Positions 11,335 to 22,311 of a stretch of 64,000 bases of DNA are shown piece after piece. Below the pieces are notes generated by a model. The model saw nothing but the letters and a program-made list of their open reading frames with translations. It did no database searches and was not told where the DNA came from. Source of the DNA: Ovis canadensis (taxonomy: Eukaryota; Chordata; Mammalia; Artiodactyla; Bovidae). Every line of letters starts with the position of its first letter. Position 1 is the first letter of the stretch. Made by a program: the position numbers and the translations under genes. The DNA is taken from NCBI RefSeq assembly GCF_042477335.2, contig NC_091256.1:41371001-41435000 (forward strand), written 5' to 3'.

Positions 11335-11457
11335 GGGGGTTCCCTGGTGGCTCAGATGGTAAAGAATACACTTGCAATGCAGGACACCTGGGTTCTATCT
11401 CTGGGTCGGGAACCTCTGGAGAAGGGATTGGCAACCCACTCCAGTATTCTTGCCTAA
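11335..11457 (+). mobile_element. Bov-tA SINE, 3' truncated
   Basis: Flanked by a perfect 11-base target-site duplication CATACATTTAC at 11324-11334 and 11458-11468. Contains the tRNA-derived head and ends after CCAGTATTCTTGCCTAA, so it lacks the rest of the BovA part. Confidence 0.85.
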
Positions 11458-12316
11458 CATACATTTACATTGTATTAGATTCTAGAGATGATTTAAAATA
11501 TATGAAAGGATGTATATAGGTTCTGTGCAAATAAGATGCCATTTTACATAAGGGACTTGAGTATCTGTGGCTTTTAATATTGACGGGGTCTTGAAACCAG
11601 TCCACAGCAGATACCAAGGGATGGCAGGATTTAGCCATAATAAATAATTACATTTTGACAAGGATTTTAATGAAGTTGACTGTATTTTCAAAACAAAAGA
11701 AAACTTAGAAAACTTGCTTGTTTTACATTTTTGAATATCTCTTTAATGTCTGGCTTAGTAGAAGACCCGCAGATTCCCATCACTGCTCCTGCATTTAGTG
11801 TATTGTAAAATCACATGTCATTTAGCCTCTAGAAGACTCCACTGTATACTATGAGAGGAAGAGAAGAAAACAGACGAGAAATGTCTTACTATCAAAATAG
11901 TTCTGACCTTGTGGGCCTGCTAAAAGGGCTTCTGAGTCCCTGGACCATCCTTTGAGAGCCTCTGTTGTAAAACACTGTACATGTGTTGTAACATTTGGAA
12001 AGTCTGGGGTTTCTTCTTTAATGTTTGTTGTGAACCACGGATAATACTTTGCTTTGGTTTTCGCATAATCTGCCAGGATATATTGGGATTAGGAACTAAA
12101 GTATAGAGCTAGTGCCTGTCTGTTAAGATGACTCACTTCTCACTCTGGCTAGTTCTGGCTATTTAAGAGTCAAAGGATTTGGATGGTGATTAACCTTGAT
12201 TTTCAAAGGAAAGTAAGAGCCATTTTCCACTTACTTGTTACCATAATATATGGTGATTGAAAATTATTATTCAGTAGGTAATATTTACTACCATTTACTG
12301 AGCAATGAATGGCTGG

Positions 12317-12536
12317 GGCTTCCCAGGGCGTATTAGTGGTAAAGAACCCACCTACCAGTGCAGGAGACATAAAGAGATGTGGGTTCAGTTCCTTGGTTGG
12401 GAAGATCCCCTGGAGAAGGAAATGGCATCCCACTCCAGTATTCTTGCCTGGGAAATCCCATGGACAGAGGACCATGGAGGGCTGCTGTCCATAGGGTTGC
12501 AAAGAGTTGGACATAACTGAAGTGACTTAGCACACA
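12317..12536 (+). mobile_element. Bov-tA SINE
   Basis: Full tRNA head plus BovA body ending at GTGACTTAGCACACACT. A degenerate duplication, ACTGAGCAATGA at about 12298-12309 against ACTAAGCAGTGA at about 12537-12548, may be its target site. Confidence 0.8.
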
Positions 12537-12544
12537 CTAAGCAG

Positions 12545-12665
12545 TGACAGGCATGATTTTAAGCACCTTACCTTATGTACTGCTTCACTTAATTCTCATA
12601 GTGACTCTAAAAAAGTGTCCATTATGTTCCTTATAAGCACAGATAGGGACTAGAGAGCTTTTATA
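12545..12665 (-). mobile_element. MIR SINE (fragment)
   Basis: ATTTTAAGCACCTTACCTTA and CACTTAATTCTCATAGTGAC resemble the reversed MIR. The Bov-tA just before it appears to have inserted at its edge. Confidence 0.45.
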
Positions 12666-13298
12666 CCTTTGTAGACTGTGAATTGGTATCCTCCTTTGGA
12701 GGGCAATTTGGTAGTACCTAGCAAAATTGAGTACTGTGGTTTCTTTGACTCTATTTTAGGGGATTCTGACAAATAAAAATAACATTGGTTGCACAAGGAT
12801 ACTTAGCATAGCAATTTGGTGATGAAAGGAAAGGGAGAGAGAATTTTAATGTCCATTAATAGGGACTGGTTAATTATGCTGCAGCCATATTGTAGAATAG
12901 CATGTGGCTGTTAAAACTGAAGTGGATCTGTTTCTATAGATGTGGATGGATGTCAATAACACATTACTGGGTAAATAAAGTTGTAGAACAATGTATGTAT
13001 TTGAAAATCTTTTTGTATATGTGCTTGTGTGTAGAAAAGTTCCGGAAAAACATCCCAGCGTTCTGTTACGATTACTTCTGGAGAATGAGACTTGGAGTGG
13101 GGGAAAGATATCCCTTGGTCCTTAATATATTTTGTATTTTTCAAAGCTTGTATCATTTTTTGTAATTAGAGATTTGAATAAACTTTGAGAGAATCTTTGT
13201 TTCATTTGGAATTGTAAAAGGGTGGTATTGCTTGGGATGAAGATGATTTTGAAATGCTTGCCAGTTTATGTCTGCTTTTTTTTTTAAAGTTACATTCA

Positions 13299-13425
13299 AA
13301 GGAGAAAGAAATGGCAACTCACTCAAGTATTCTTGCCTGGAAAATTCCATGGACAGAGGAGCCTGGTGGGCTACTGTCCATGGGGTCACAAAAGTGTCAG
13401 ACATGACTTAGTGACTAAACTACAG
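13299..13425 (+). mobile_element. BovA monomer SINE
   Basis: AAATGGCAACTCACTCAAGT to GTCAGACATGACTTAGTGAC; no tRNA head present. Confidence 0.75.
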
Positions 13426-13644
13426 TCCCTTTCTTTATAAAAAAATATGTATGTATATACGTATGTAAACAAAAATACTGTTTGTGAAGACATGATGGCC
13501 GAAAAAGAAAATTTCAATCAGCTTTGGTTTCTGCTTTTGAATTCTTGTAGCTGAAGAATGTCTTTGCTCTTTGACTTTTGCAGAAGACAGGGTTTAGGAA
13601 GTATGCAGGTTTGTGCAAATATGCATATATGTACACACATATGG

Positions 13645-13845
13645 GCTTCTCAGGTGGCGCTAGTGGCGAAGAATCCACCTGCCATGCAGGAGACATGGGT
13701 TCAATCCCTGGGTTGGGAAGATCCAGTGGAGTAGGAAATGGCAGCCCACTCCAGTATTCTTGCCTGGGAAAATTCCATGGACAGAGGAGCCTGGCAGGCT
13801 GCAATCCATGGGGTCGAAAAGAATCAGACATGACTGGGCACACAC
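13645..13845 (+). mobile_element. Bov-tA SINE
   Basis: GGGCTTCTCAGGTGGCGCTA head, GGTTCAATCCC box B-like, BovA body and an ACACACACATA tail. Confidence 0.85.
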
Positions 13846-14479
13846 ACATACAACATATAATATGTATTTTAGAATATGTATTTCAGAAGTCAAGAGTTCA
13901 CATCAGTACTTTCAATTCAGATTTGTCTCCACAGGGTTCTTTTTACTTTTCTCCATTCTGTAATCCTTTCTTCCTCAGTAAGAACTCTGCCCCTTGAAAG
14001 CCTCAGCATACTTACTCATTTGCTCAATTCTGTATATCATCTAAAATTGTTTCAGAATTGCTTTGCCCACATTGTTAAAAAAGGACCAGTATGGAATTTG
14101 TTTGCGATTTCACCTTTCCTTCCACTCTGCCAGAGGCTGAGGATATATCATTGAATACTGTATTCGTTTTACCTTCTTTTTTTCCTGCCTTCAGTGTATT
14201 TATTTGTATTCATTAGAAATACAGTTGAATTCATTTGTTTTACTTTGCTTTCAGTTGCAGTTTTTCCCCCTATTCTTTTGATTTAATTTTGTATTTTGAA
14301 TATATGAACATTCATATGCTTCCAAAACTCAAATTATGAAAAAGAGAAATGTCACCCCTCCCATATTCATACTGTTCCCCACTCCCACCCCTTGCAGGTA
14401 AACAACTTCATTGTTTTCTGGTGTATCTCTCTCTCTCTGGTAAAGAGAAACATATGTGTGTGTGTGTCTTATTTTCCAT

Positions 14480-15235
14480 TCATATACAAAAGATAGCATG
14501 GTGTATTTGCTCTTTTGCACTTGCTTTCTTCACTTAAAAATCTCGCGGAAATCGCTTTATGTTGACAGAGATCTTTCTTACTCTTTTTTTCTTGCTCCAT
14601 AATGCTCCATTTTATGAATGTACTATAGTTTCTAATTTTCCTATGCTTGGACATTTAGGTAATGTTCAGTATTTTGCAGTGGTGAATAGTGCTGTCATGA
14701 ACAACCTTGCACATAGGTATTTTCATATTGTTTCAGGTGTATACTGGGGGTAAAGTCCTAGAAGTGGGATGGCTAGGTCATAGTGTGAATACCTGTGATG
14801 GCGAGGGTGGTACCATTTTATGTTTCTTCTAGCAGTGTATGAGTGCTTGTTTCCCTCAGTTTCACAGACTTCGTATGTAGTCAGAGTTTTGAATTTTTTC
14901 TAATCTGATGGATGAGAAGTGGTATCTTAGTATAGTTTTGATTTGCATTTAAATTGCACTATCAAAAAGTTACTGTATGTCAACAAAATGGAACTAATTT
15001 TGCATATACTTACTGTGATTGCATTTTGCAATTCAATATACCCTGTACTATTAAATTTATGTATGTTAAAGTAAAGAGCCATTTTCCTGAAAAGCAGTTG
15101 TATTATCAGTAAAGTTAAACATCTTTTCATATGCTTAAAGGCCATGTTGATATCTCTTTATGGATTATCTGTATATATCTTTAGCCCATTTTTCTGTAAG
15201 ACTTTTGTTCTTTCTTTCCTCTAAGATTAAAACAT
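14480..15235 (-). mobile_element. Old L1 (L1M) ORF2 3' region
   Basis: In reverse orientation it carries the decayed L1 block CTTGGACATTTAGGTAATGT, GTGAATAGTGCTGTCATGAA, CTAGAAGTGGGATGGCTAGG and ATGGATGAGAAGTGGTATCT, in the order seen in L1 ORF2. An unrelated stretch of about 170 bases (14955-15120) interrupts it. Confidence 0.65.
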
Positions 15236-15474
15236 TTTTTTTGTCTATTAGAGATATTAGATTTATGTTTGATAAATATTGCAAATATTTTCTTTCTGGC
15301 TGAAAAGAAAAGTCACTGGTTAAAAGTCTGGTTAAAAATCCCTTGTCTTTTAATGTTTCTTGTGATAAAGCAATTCACACATGTTTTCTTATAGAACTTG
15401 TTTCCTGGGTTAGCCAGCAAGTTGTTCGGGTTTTCCCGTAGCTGCTTATGGAAAAACCCAAAAGAACCTTTTTT

Positions 15475-16290
15475 TATTAAGTACAAGGGAAAAATACAGT
15501 AACTTTACAATGGGGAAACTTGGCAGGCATTATTTAAACAGGTGATCAATGTTAGTATCACCAGTAACAGCACAAATTGACATCATGTGCTTCTTGATAT
15601 GCCCTGAACAGGACACAGCATCACTTTTGTGATGTATAGATGCCAGAACATGTAACCTGAATTTAGTCTTGAGGAGACTTCAGTAAACCCAGCTGTGCAT
15701 GCATGTTAAGTAATTTCAGTTGTGTCCAAGTCTTTGCGACCCCAAGTCTTTGCCCACCAGGGTCTTCTGTCCATGGGATTCTCCAGGCAAGAATACTGGA
15801 GTGAATTGCCTTGCCCTCCTCCAGGGGATCTTCCTAACCCAGGGATCAAAACTGTGTCCTTTGTGTCTCCTGCATTGGCAGGCGGATTCTTTACCATTAG
15901 TGCCACTTGGGAAGCCAACTGAGAGAGAGTCTACAAAGTAACTAGGCAGTGCCCTGCAAAACTGTCAAGGATGTGAATGACAGGCAGAGACTGAAGAACT
16001 CTCGAATTCAGGGAAGCCTGGCAACTAAATGCAAGTGTGATCCTGGATAAAGAATTGGACATTTGTGGGACAGCTGATGAAATTTGAATAAAACCCATAG
16101 ATTTGATAAAAGTATCAATTCAGTGTTAACATTTTGATTTTGTTAATTGTTGTTTAGTTTTGTAAGATACTAACATGGGGAATCTTTATGAAGGACACCT
16201 GCAAATTCTTTACTATTTCTTACAACTTCTAAAAAGACTGATACAAATCAATCAAATTAATTTCGAAATGAAAAGTTTAAAAACAACGAA
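15475..16290 (+). mobile_element. Old L1 (L1M) 3'UTR, split by a SINE
   Basis: ACAGTAACTTTACAATGGGG, CCTGAATTTAGTCTTGAGGA, then after the SINE CAACTAAATGCAAGTGTGAT and GGACATTTGTGGGACAGCTG, following the recalled L1M 3'UTR in order. Confidence 0.65.
15706..15916 (-). mobile_element. Bov-tA SINE nested in L1M
   Basis: Reverse-oriented BovA body followed by the tRNA head (CCATTAGTGCCACTTGGGAA). L1M sequence resumes at about 15921 with GAGAGAGTCTACAAAGTAAC. Confidence 0.85.
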
Positions 16291-16794
16291 AGCTTTATCT
16301 TTTTGAGATAGATAATGGATGGCGTGACAGGCTGTCTGGTATTTAAAGTAATGGAATTGGGAGGTATTGGAAAGTTTAGGTTATGTAAGATTGGTTATGT
16401 ATTGATAATTTCTGAAGCTAGTTGATGGGTTTTTTATTATACTGTTCTCTCTAGTTTGGGGAATGTTTAAAATTTTCTATGTAAAGGAAAAAGGAAAGGA
16501 AAAGAATCCTTAAGTGTCTGCTCATTCTTGGCCAGTTGTATTTAAAAGCGAGACACCACAAAGTTTTAGGTTAAAAAAATTCTGGGCATTTGTACAGGTT
16601 CTTTCCCAGTGGGTGACTATATATATGGTCAACCAGTGTCTCCCAGCCGTCAAGGCTATTCTCTAAGGCTGATCGGTTTTTGTGGGAAGGGATTATATCA
16701 CTTAGGGTTTGATCAGAGAAGCAGAATCCTTGAATGACAGGGGATAAGGATTATAGGGATTAGAGTTGACATGATATGTTGATAAAAACTGTTG

Positions 16795-17697
16795 TTGTTG
16801 ATTCGCTCAGTTTCATCCACCTGTTTGCAACCCAGTGAACTGAGCATACCAGGCTTCCCTGTCCTTCACTGTCTCCTGGAGTTTGCACAAGCTCATGTCC
16901 ATTGAGTTGATGCCATCCAACCATCTCATGCCCTTTCTCCTCCTGCCCTCAATCTTTTCTAGTATTAAGGTCTTTTCCAATGAGTCAGCTCTGCATCAGG
17001 TGGCCAAAGTATTGGAGCTTCAGCTTCAGCATCAGTCCTTACAATGAATATTCAGGGTTGATTTCCTTTAGGATTGACTTGTTTGATCATCTTTCTGTCC
17101 AATGAACTCTCTAGAGCCTTCTCCAGCACCACAATTGAAAAGAATCAATTCTTTGGCACTTAGCCTTCTTTGTCGTCCAACTCTCACATCTGTACATGAC
17201 TACTGGAAAAACCACAGCTTTGACTAGACGGACCTTTGTTGGCAAAGTGATGTCTCTGCTTTTTAATACTCTGTCTAGGAAATGGCAACCCACTCCAGTG
17301 TTCTTGCCTGCAGAATCCCAGGGACAGGGGAGCCTGGTCGGGTGCCGTCTGTGGGGTCACACAGAGTCGGACATGACTGAAGCGACTTACTTAGTAGGTT
17401 GGTTATAGCTTTTCTTCCAAGGAACAAGTGTCTTTTAATTTCATGGCTGCAGTTACTCTCTGTAGTGAATTTGGAGCCCAAGAAGATAAAGTCTCTCACT
17501 GTTTCCAACTTTTTCCCCATCTGTTTGCCATGAAGTGATGGGACCAGATGCTATGATCTTAGTTTTTTGAATGTTGAGTTTTAAGCCAGCTTTTCAACTC
17601 TCCTCTTTCACCTTCATCAAGAAGCTCTTTAGTTCCTCTTTGTTTTCTGCCATTAGGGTGATGCCATCTGCATATGTGAGGTTATTGATATTTCTAA
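16795..17697 (-). mobile_element. BovB LINE 3' part
   Basis: 3' end near 16795, reading on the minus strand through the RT C-terminal region (DITLPTKVRLVKAVVFPVVM at 17194-17253) up to just after the active-site region (translated NINNLTYADG at about 17665-17697). Split by a BovA monomer at 17280-17394. A BovB 5' piece in the opposite direction follows directly. Confidence 0.8.
17280..17394 (+). mobile_element. BovA monomer SINE nested in BovB
   Basis: BovB reads up to CTGTCTAGG, then AAATGGCAACCCACTCC to GCGACTTACTTAG, then BovB resumes TAGGTTGG. Only a 4-base TAGG duplication flanks it. Confidence 0.8.
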
Positions 17698-17885
17698 CCA
17701 AAATGATCACATGGATCGCAGCCTTGTGTAACTCAGTGGAACTATGAGCCATGCCATGAGGGCGACCCAACATGAATTGGTCATGGTGGAGAGTTCTGAG
17801 AAAACATGGTCCACTGGAGAAGGGGATGGCAAAGCACTTTAGCATTCTTGCCTTGAGAACCCCATGAACAATATGAAAAGATGCT
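17698..17885 (+). mobile_element. BovB 5' region, inverted relative to its neighbour
   Basis: GGTCATGGTGGAGAGTTCTG, GTCCACTGGAGAAGGGGATG and CTTGCCTTGAGAACCCCATG match the region upstream of BovB ORF2 in sense orientation. Its strand is opposite to the BovB 3' part at 16795-17697. Confidence 0.7.
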
Positions 17886-19280
17886 GTTGCCTCTGCTTTA
17901 TGTAGTGGGCCTGAAAACTTGGTAAGTCAGCAGAACTGGTGGAGAGATAATCTGGTATCAAGTGGAAGAAACGAAGAACAAGTTGGAATCCAGCTAGAAC
18001 TAATAGGGCAGTTGGAACCTGTGTCTCTCATTGCCTTCCCCCTCAGTGACACTGATGGCCTGCAGAAATTGCTGATGCTCTTTGCCACACTACTGTTTGC
18101 CTTGAAGAACGTCCAGGAAGAGATAGAGTGGGAATTGTTGGAGGACAGAGCTTGCCTGCTGCCCCCGGCCATGCATGTCATTAGATGGATGACAGTGCAC
18201 GCAAGCTGCCGCAGTGCGTGGCGCCCTACGCAGACTGTCAGCATGCAATGTCAGTGGCTGCACTCCTGCCTTCCAAATCTCACCCATGTCTTTTTTGGCC
18301 AACCTTCACCTAGAATCACACACAGAGGGAATTTGGGTAAATGTGATTCCAGTTTGCTATGTTGCTAAACTGCGGAAGCCACCACAGGTCATCCTTTGTC
18401 ATCTATACATACTTCATTTAACTGTACTGAACTGTACTTAACAGACAAGTGCAAGCTCACTCTCCCACCTAACCTTTGCACAACTGAAAACACTAGCCCT
18501 CTCCCAAGAAGAGTATCCAAAATCTCTTTACCCATCTTTGGGTGATTTCATTCTTCTTAGAGCTGAATCACATTCTCCTTTCAATAGTCTATAACTTTGA
18601 TATCCAGTAATCACTGTTATTCTCTGAGATCCATCTGTCTTTTCCATTGCCATATAGGCAAGTTAAGTGAGGATGTGGGAGGAATCATCACCTTTGCCTC
18701 TCACAAACCACTGATGGTAGCATTATGCCCTCCAGAAATGCAGTATTGGTTTTGGTTCAGTGTCTGGGAGGGTAAAGGCAGGTCTAGTGGCTTCCTCTTG
18801 AACCATAATAGCCATTACCGCATGGGTTAGGGAATGAGCGGGGGTTCTGACAGTTGTTGATGATGTCCTTCCCAAATATGCATTCTAGAACTGGAGACAG
18901 TAACCGTGAGGTGGATTTGGAGGCTTACCAAGCCCACTGTGAAATGAATCTGAGCTAAAAATCCTGTCGGTTTTCTGACTTCCACAAGCTTCTATTTCTG
19001 AGAGATTGGACCAGATTTTGGTTCTGGCCCAAGAATTAAGTTCTGGGCCAATGTCCAGTAACCCACCCTCACCAACATCCGCATTATGTCCTCTTCCCTA
19101 GTGCAAAGTTATCCTTGTAAATGACTGTAGATGTCTTTTGGGAAGCCTAGGAGGAAAATTTATATTATCCATATTTGACTCTGTGGTAGAGTTCTTCTTC
19201 AAGGACCTGATCTTCCCTTCTCTCAAGGGGCTCTGGGTCTGTGAAATGGCTCAAGGGAATTGGTGGGAGGAAAGGGGCCC
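17886..19280. other. Decayed, unassigned block
   Basis: A 149-codon + ORF (17919-18368) and a 105-codon minus ORF overlap here without family features. CpG remnants at 18170-18240 hint at a formerly transcribed or repeat sequence; possibly an old endogenous retroviral (ERVL/MaLR) internal region. Tentative. Confidence 0.3.
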
Positions 19281-19282
19281 AG

Positions 19283-19705
19283 AGGATGATATGGTTGGAT
19301 GGCATCATTGGCTCAATGGACATGCTGCTAAGTTGCTTCAGTCGTGTCCGACTCTGTGTGACCCCATAGATGGCAGCCCACCAGGCTCCCCAGTCCCTGG
19401 GATTCTCCAGGCAAGAACACTGGAGTGGGTTGTCATTTCCCTCAATAAAGCGTGAAAGTGAAAAGTGAAAGTGAAGTTGCTCAGTAGTGTCCAACCCTTA
19501 GCAACGCTATGGACTACAGCCCGCCAGGCTCCTCCATCCATGGGATTCTCTGGGCAAGAGTACTGGAGTGGGTTGCCATTGCCTTCTCTGCAATGGACAT
19601 GAGTTTGAGCAAACTCTGGGAGATAGTGAAGGACAAGGAAGCCTGGTATGCTGCAGTCCATGGAGGCCGCAAAAAGTCAGACACAACTGAGTGACTCAAC
19701 AACTA
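19283..19705 (+). mobile_element. BovB LINE 3' end, split by Bov-A2
   Basis: BovB 19283-19322 (ATATGGTTGGATGGCATCAT, GGCTCAATGGACA) resumes at 19591 with CAATGGACATGAGTTTGAGC and runs to the GACACAACTGAGTGACTCAAC end. Confidence 0.8.
19323..19590 (-). mobile_element. Bov-A2 SINE (BovA dimer) nested in BovB
   Basis: Two BovA units joined by the GTGAAAGTGAAAAGTGAAAG linker. Flanked by the 9-base duplication CAATGGACA at 19314-19322 and 19591-19599, taken from the BovB target. Confidence 0.88.
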
Positions 19706-20272
19706 CAGCACTTTATTTTTTCAGTGATTTAAGTTATACTTCTGTTTGCCAGACCTAGCAGTTTTTCTCCTTATATTAATCAGGTAAAACTTTAGTAGAT
19801 TGCCTTTCTATTTCAGTTCTAGGGACACAGTGATTAGTTAGGCTATGTCAAAGATCTCTGCAGTTGGAATCTTTCTGGTTACTGCTTTGGCTGCCTTTAT
19901 GGTATCTATTCCCACCTTCTTTCTGGTGACTGAGTACTGTCATCCCGTCTACCATGGGGCTCCACTATCCCCCATTCAGTTTTGGGAGCCCTGTCCGATG
20001 GCAGGAGTTCACACTTTTATTCCTGGCCTCTGGAGAATAGCCACCATGGAGCTCTTAAGGGAGGCCAGGGCTTCTCTCCTGAAGGTATTTCTTTTTGCTT
20101 GGTAAATGACAAGTTACCTGGATCCTTCCTGGGACAGGGTTCAGGGGTAGGTAAGCAAGTCTTACCTATTAAATCCACTCAGCACTGTGATCTCCCTAAG
20201 CCATCAGATAACTTCCTCCTCAGTGTATGAAACTTCTGACATTGTAGTTTCATTTAGTGTAGGTCACCTTTA
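19706..20272. other. Unassigned block
   Basis: An 86-codon + ORF at 19845-20105 starts with a hydrophobic stretch but has no recognised family. It may continue the decayed element of 17886-19280. Confidence 0.3.
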
Positions 20273-20475
20273 GGTTGGAAAAGACTCGGATGCTGGGAAA
20301 GATTGAGGGCAAGAGGAGACGGGGACGACAGAGGATAACATGGTTGGATGGTGTCACCGACTCAGTGGATGTGAGTTTGAGCAAACTCCGAGAGAGTGAA
20401 GGACAGGGAAGCCTGGCACTCTGCAGTCCACGGAACCACAAAGAGTTGGACACTATTGAACCACTGAATAGCAAC
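20273..20475 (+). mobile_element. BovB LINE 3' end fragment
   Basis: GGAAAAGACTCGGATGCTGG to the GACACTATTGAACCACTGAA tail; translated EKTRMLGKIEGKRRRGRQRI matches the BovB C-terminus. Confidence 0.8.
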
Positions 20476-20618
20476 AACCTTTAGTTCAGCTCTCAGCCAA
20501 CCAAGCACACTGTTAAGAGTCATTTCCAGCTGCTTGAGCCAACCTATTGAATTCACAGTCTTGGCTCCATATCAATAAATCCACTCATATCGATAAATTC
20601 AGCTCAAGCCAGAATTAT

Positions 20619-20853
20619 TGGGACTTTCCTGGTGGTCCAGTGTTGAAGAATCCACCTGCCAATTCTGGGGATGCAGGTTTGATCCCTGGTCAGGCAACAA
20701 AGATTCTACATGCCATGGGGAAGCTGAACTCACGTACTCTAAAGCCTGTGTTTCACAAGAGAAGCCTTTGTGCCACAACAAGACAGACCACGTGCTGTAA
20801 CTAGAGAAAGCCCACTCACCACAGTGGAGGCCCAGAGCAGCTGAAAAAAAAAA
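20619..20853 (+). mobile_element. CHR-type SINE (first of two in tandem)
   Basis: GGGACTTTCCTGGTGGTCCA head, GGTTTGATCCC, several GTGCCACAAC-like units and an A-rich end at about 20843-20853. Confidence 0.75.
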
Positions 20854-21007
20854 TCCAGGGATTTCCCTGGTGGTCCAGTGGGTAAGACACCAAACTCCCA
20901 ATGCAGGGGACCTGGGTTCAATCCCTGGTCAGGGAACTAGATCCCACATGCCGCAAAGAAGACCCACTGCGGCCCAATAAATAAAAATAAATAAATACTA
21001 AAAAAAC
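20854..21007 (+). mobile_element. CHR-type SINE (second of two in tandem)
   Basis: Begins AGGGATTTCCCTGGTGGTCC directly after the A-tail of the first copy, with GGGTTCAATCCC and an AATAAA-rich tail. Confidence 0.75.
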
Positions 21008-21463
21008 CACAGGATTATCTTTCACCTGAACCCAACACTACAGCACTCTTAGCATCCTTTCCCATATGTGTTTCCCAAGTTATTGTTGATAGAAATTGGT
21101 AAAATCTTGCAGTTCTTTTGGTGTGTTATTCACCTCCAAATGGGTCACTTTTTTTAGCTTTGTCCTTGGGGCCCAACCAGACTCGAATCTGGCCGTAGAT
21201 CTAGAAACTCTCAACGGTGGTGAAAGTAGTTCCCAGAGAGGATCAGTAGTCCTTTATAAGGCACTTGGCGTAGGCAAGGGCTTTGCAGGTTCTTCAGGCA
21301 AAGGGAAACCAACCATAATTTGGGAGTTCAAGGTGCCAAATTTCATAAGTATCTGCCCAGATGTTTGCATTTCATGTTTAGGGCCCCACTCCTTACTTGA
21401 TGTAAGAGTTAAACACATGAGTTTGGAAATTCAGCGTATGTTGTCATCCAGTTCTTGCTGAAT
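21008..21463. other. Unassigned block with a 121-codon + ORF
   Basis: The ORF at 21096-21461 lacks any family signature. The DNA recalls a mammalian endogenous retrovirus-like internal sequence but I cannot name it; it may be one element with 17886-20272. Not annotated as a gene. Confidence 0.3.
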
Positions 21464-21553
21464 GTGGTCTGTGAATCAGTAGCATCTCTATCAACTGGGA
21501 GCTTGTTAGCAATGCAGAGTTCTGTGCTACACCAGACTTACTGAATCAGGATA
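21464..21553 (+). mobile_element. MER5A (hAT-Charlie) fragment
   Basis: GTGGTCTGTGAATCAGTAGC, GGGAGCTTGTTAGCAATGCA and CAGACTTACTGAATCAGGAT follow MER5A in order. Confidence 0.6.
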
Positions 21554-21652
21554 TACATTTTCTGTATGTGACTTCAAGATATCTGTGTAACTTGTATTTA
21601 CACTAAATTAAGACAGTGATTTCTGTATTTTTTTTTGTTTGTTTGTTTTTGC

Positions 21653-22075
21653 TTTTTTTTTTTTTTTTACTTTATTTTACTTTACAATACTGTATTGGTT
21701 TTGCCATACATTGACATGAATCCACCACGGGTGTGTACAAGCTCCCAATCCTGAATCTCCCTCCCACCTCCCACCCCATATCATCTCTCTGGATCATCCC
21801 CATGCACCAGCCCCAAGCATCCTGTATCCTATATCGAACATAGACTGGCACTTTGTTACTTACATGATAGTATACATGTTTCAATGCCATTCTCCCAAAT
21901 CATCCCACCCTCTCCCTCTCCCTCAGAGTCCAAAAGTCCGTTCTATACATCTGTGTCTCTTTTGCTGTCTCACATACAGGGTCATCATTACCATCTTTCT
22001 AAATTCCGTATATATGTGTCAGTATACTGTATTGGTGTTTTTCTTTCTGGCTTACTTCACTCTGTATAATCGGCG
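21653..22075 (-). mobile_element. Ruminant L1 3' end
   Basis: T16 at 21653-21668 (the A-tail on the minus strand), then TTTACAATACTGTATTGGTT, the AATCTCCCTCCCACCTCCCA block, GATCATCCCCATGCACCAGC and a TTCTTTCTGGCTTACTTCAC end. 5' truncated. Confidence 0.8.
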
Positions 22076-22311
22076 TATTTTTAAACTTTTTAAGTTCTCA
22101 GCAATCCAATAATTGGAGAAATATAACATTTGAGATTATTTTGGAGATTTTTATGACTTTTTAACCTTTAAAGCTGTATATACATCTAAAATTTTTGCAG
22201 GTCAATGTTTTAGATGATTTCTACTTTCTATTTGGGAGTTCTGCAAGCAGTCTTGATTAGATGTGATGCTCCCTCTGGTGGACAGTGGATGAAAAGCATG
22301 CAGACGTTTTT

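Noticed and set aside
17919..18368. 149-codon + ORF as a host gene or processed pseudogene
   Set aside because: No recognisable family, overlaps a long minus ORF, lies in repeat-rich DNA.
21096..21461. 121-codon + ORF as a gene or SMYD3 exon
   Set aside because: Does not match SMYD3 exon 2 or any family I know; no convincing splice context assessed.
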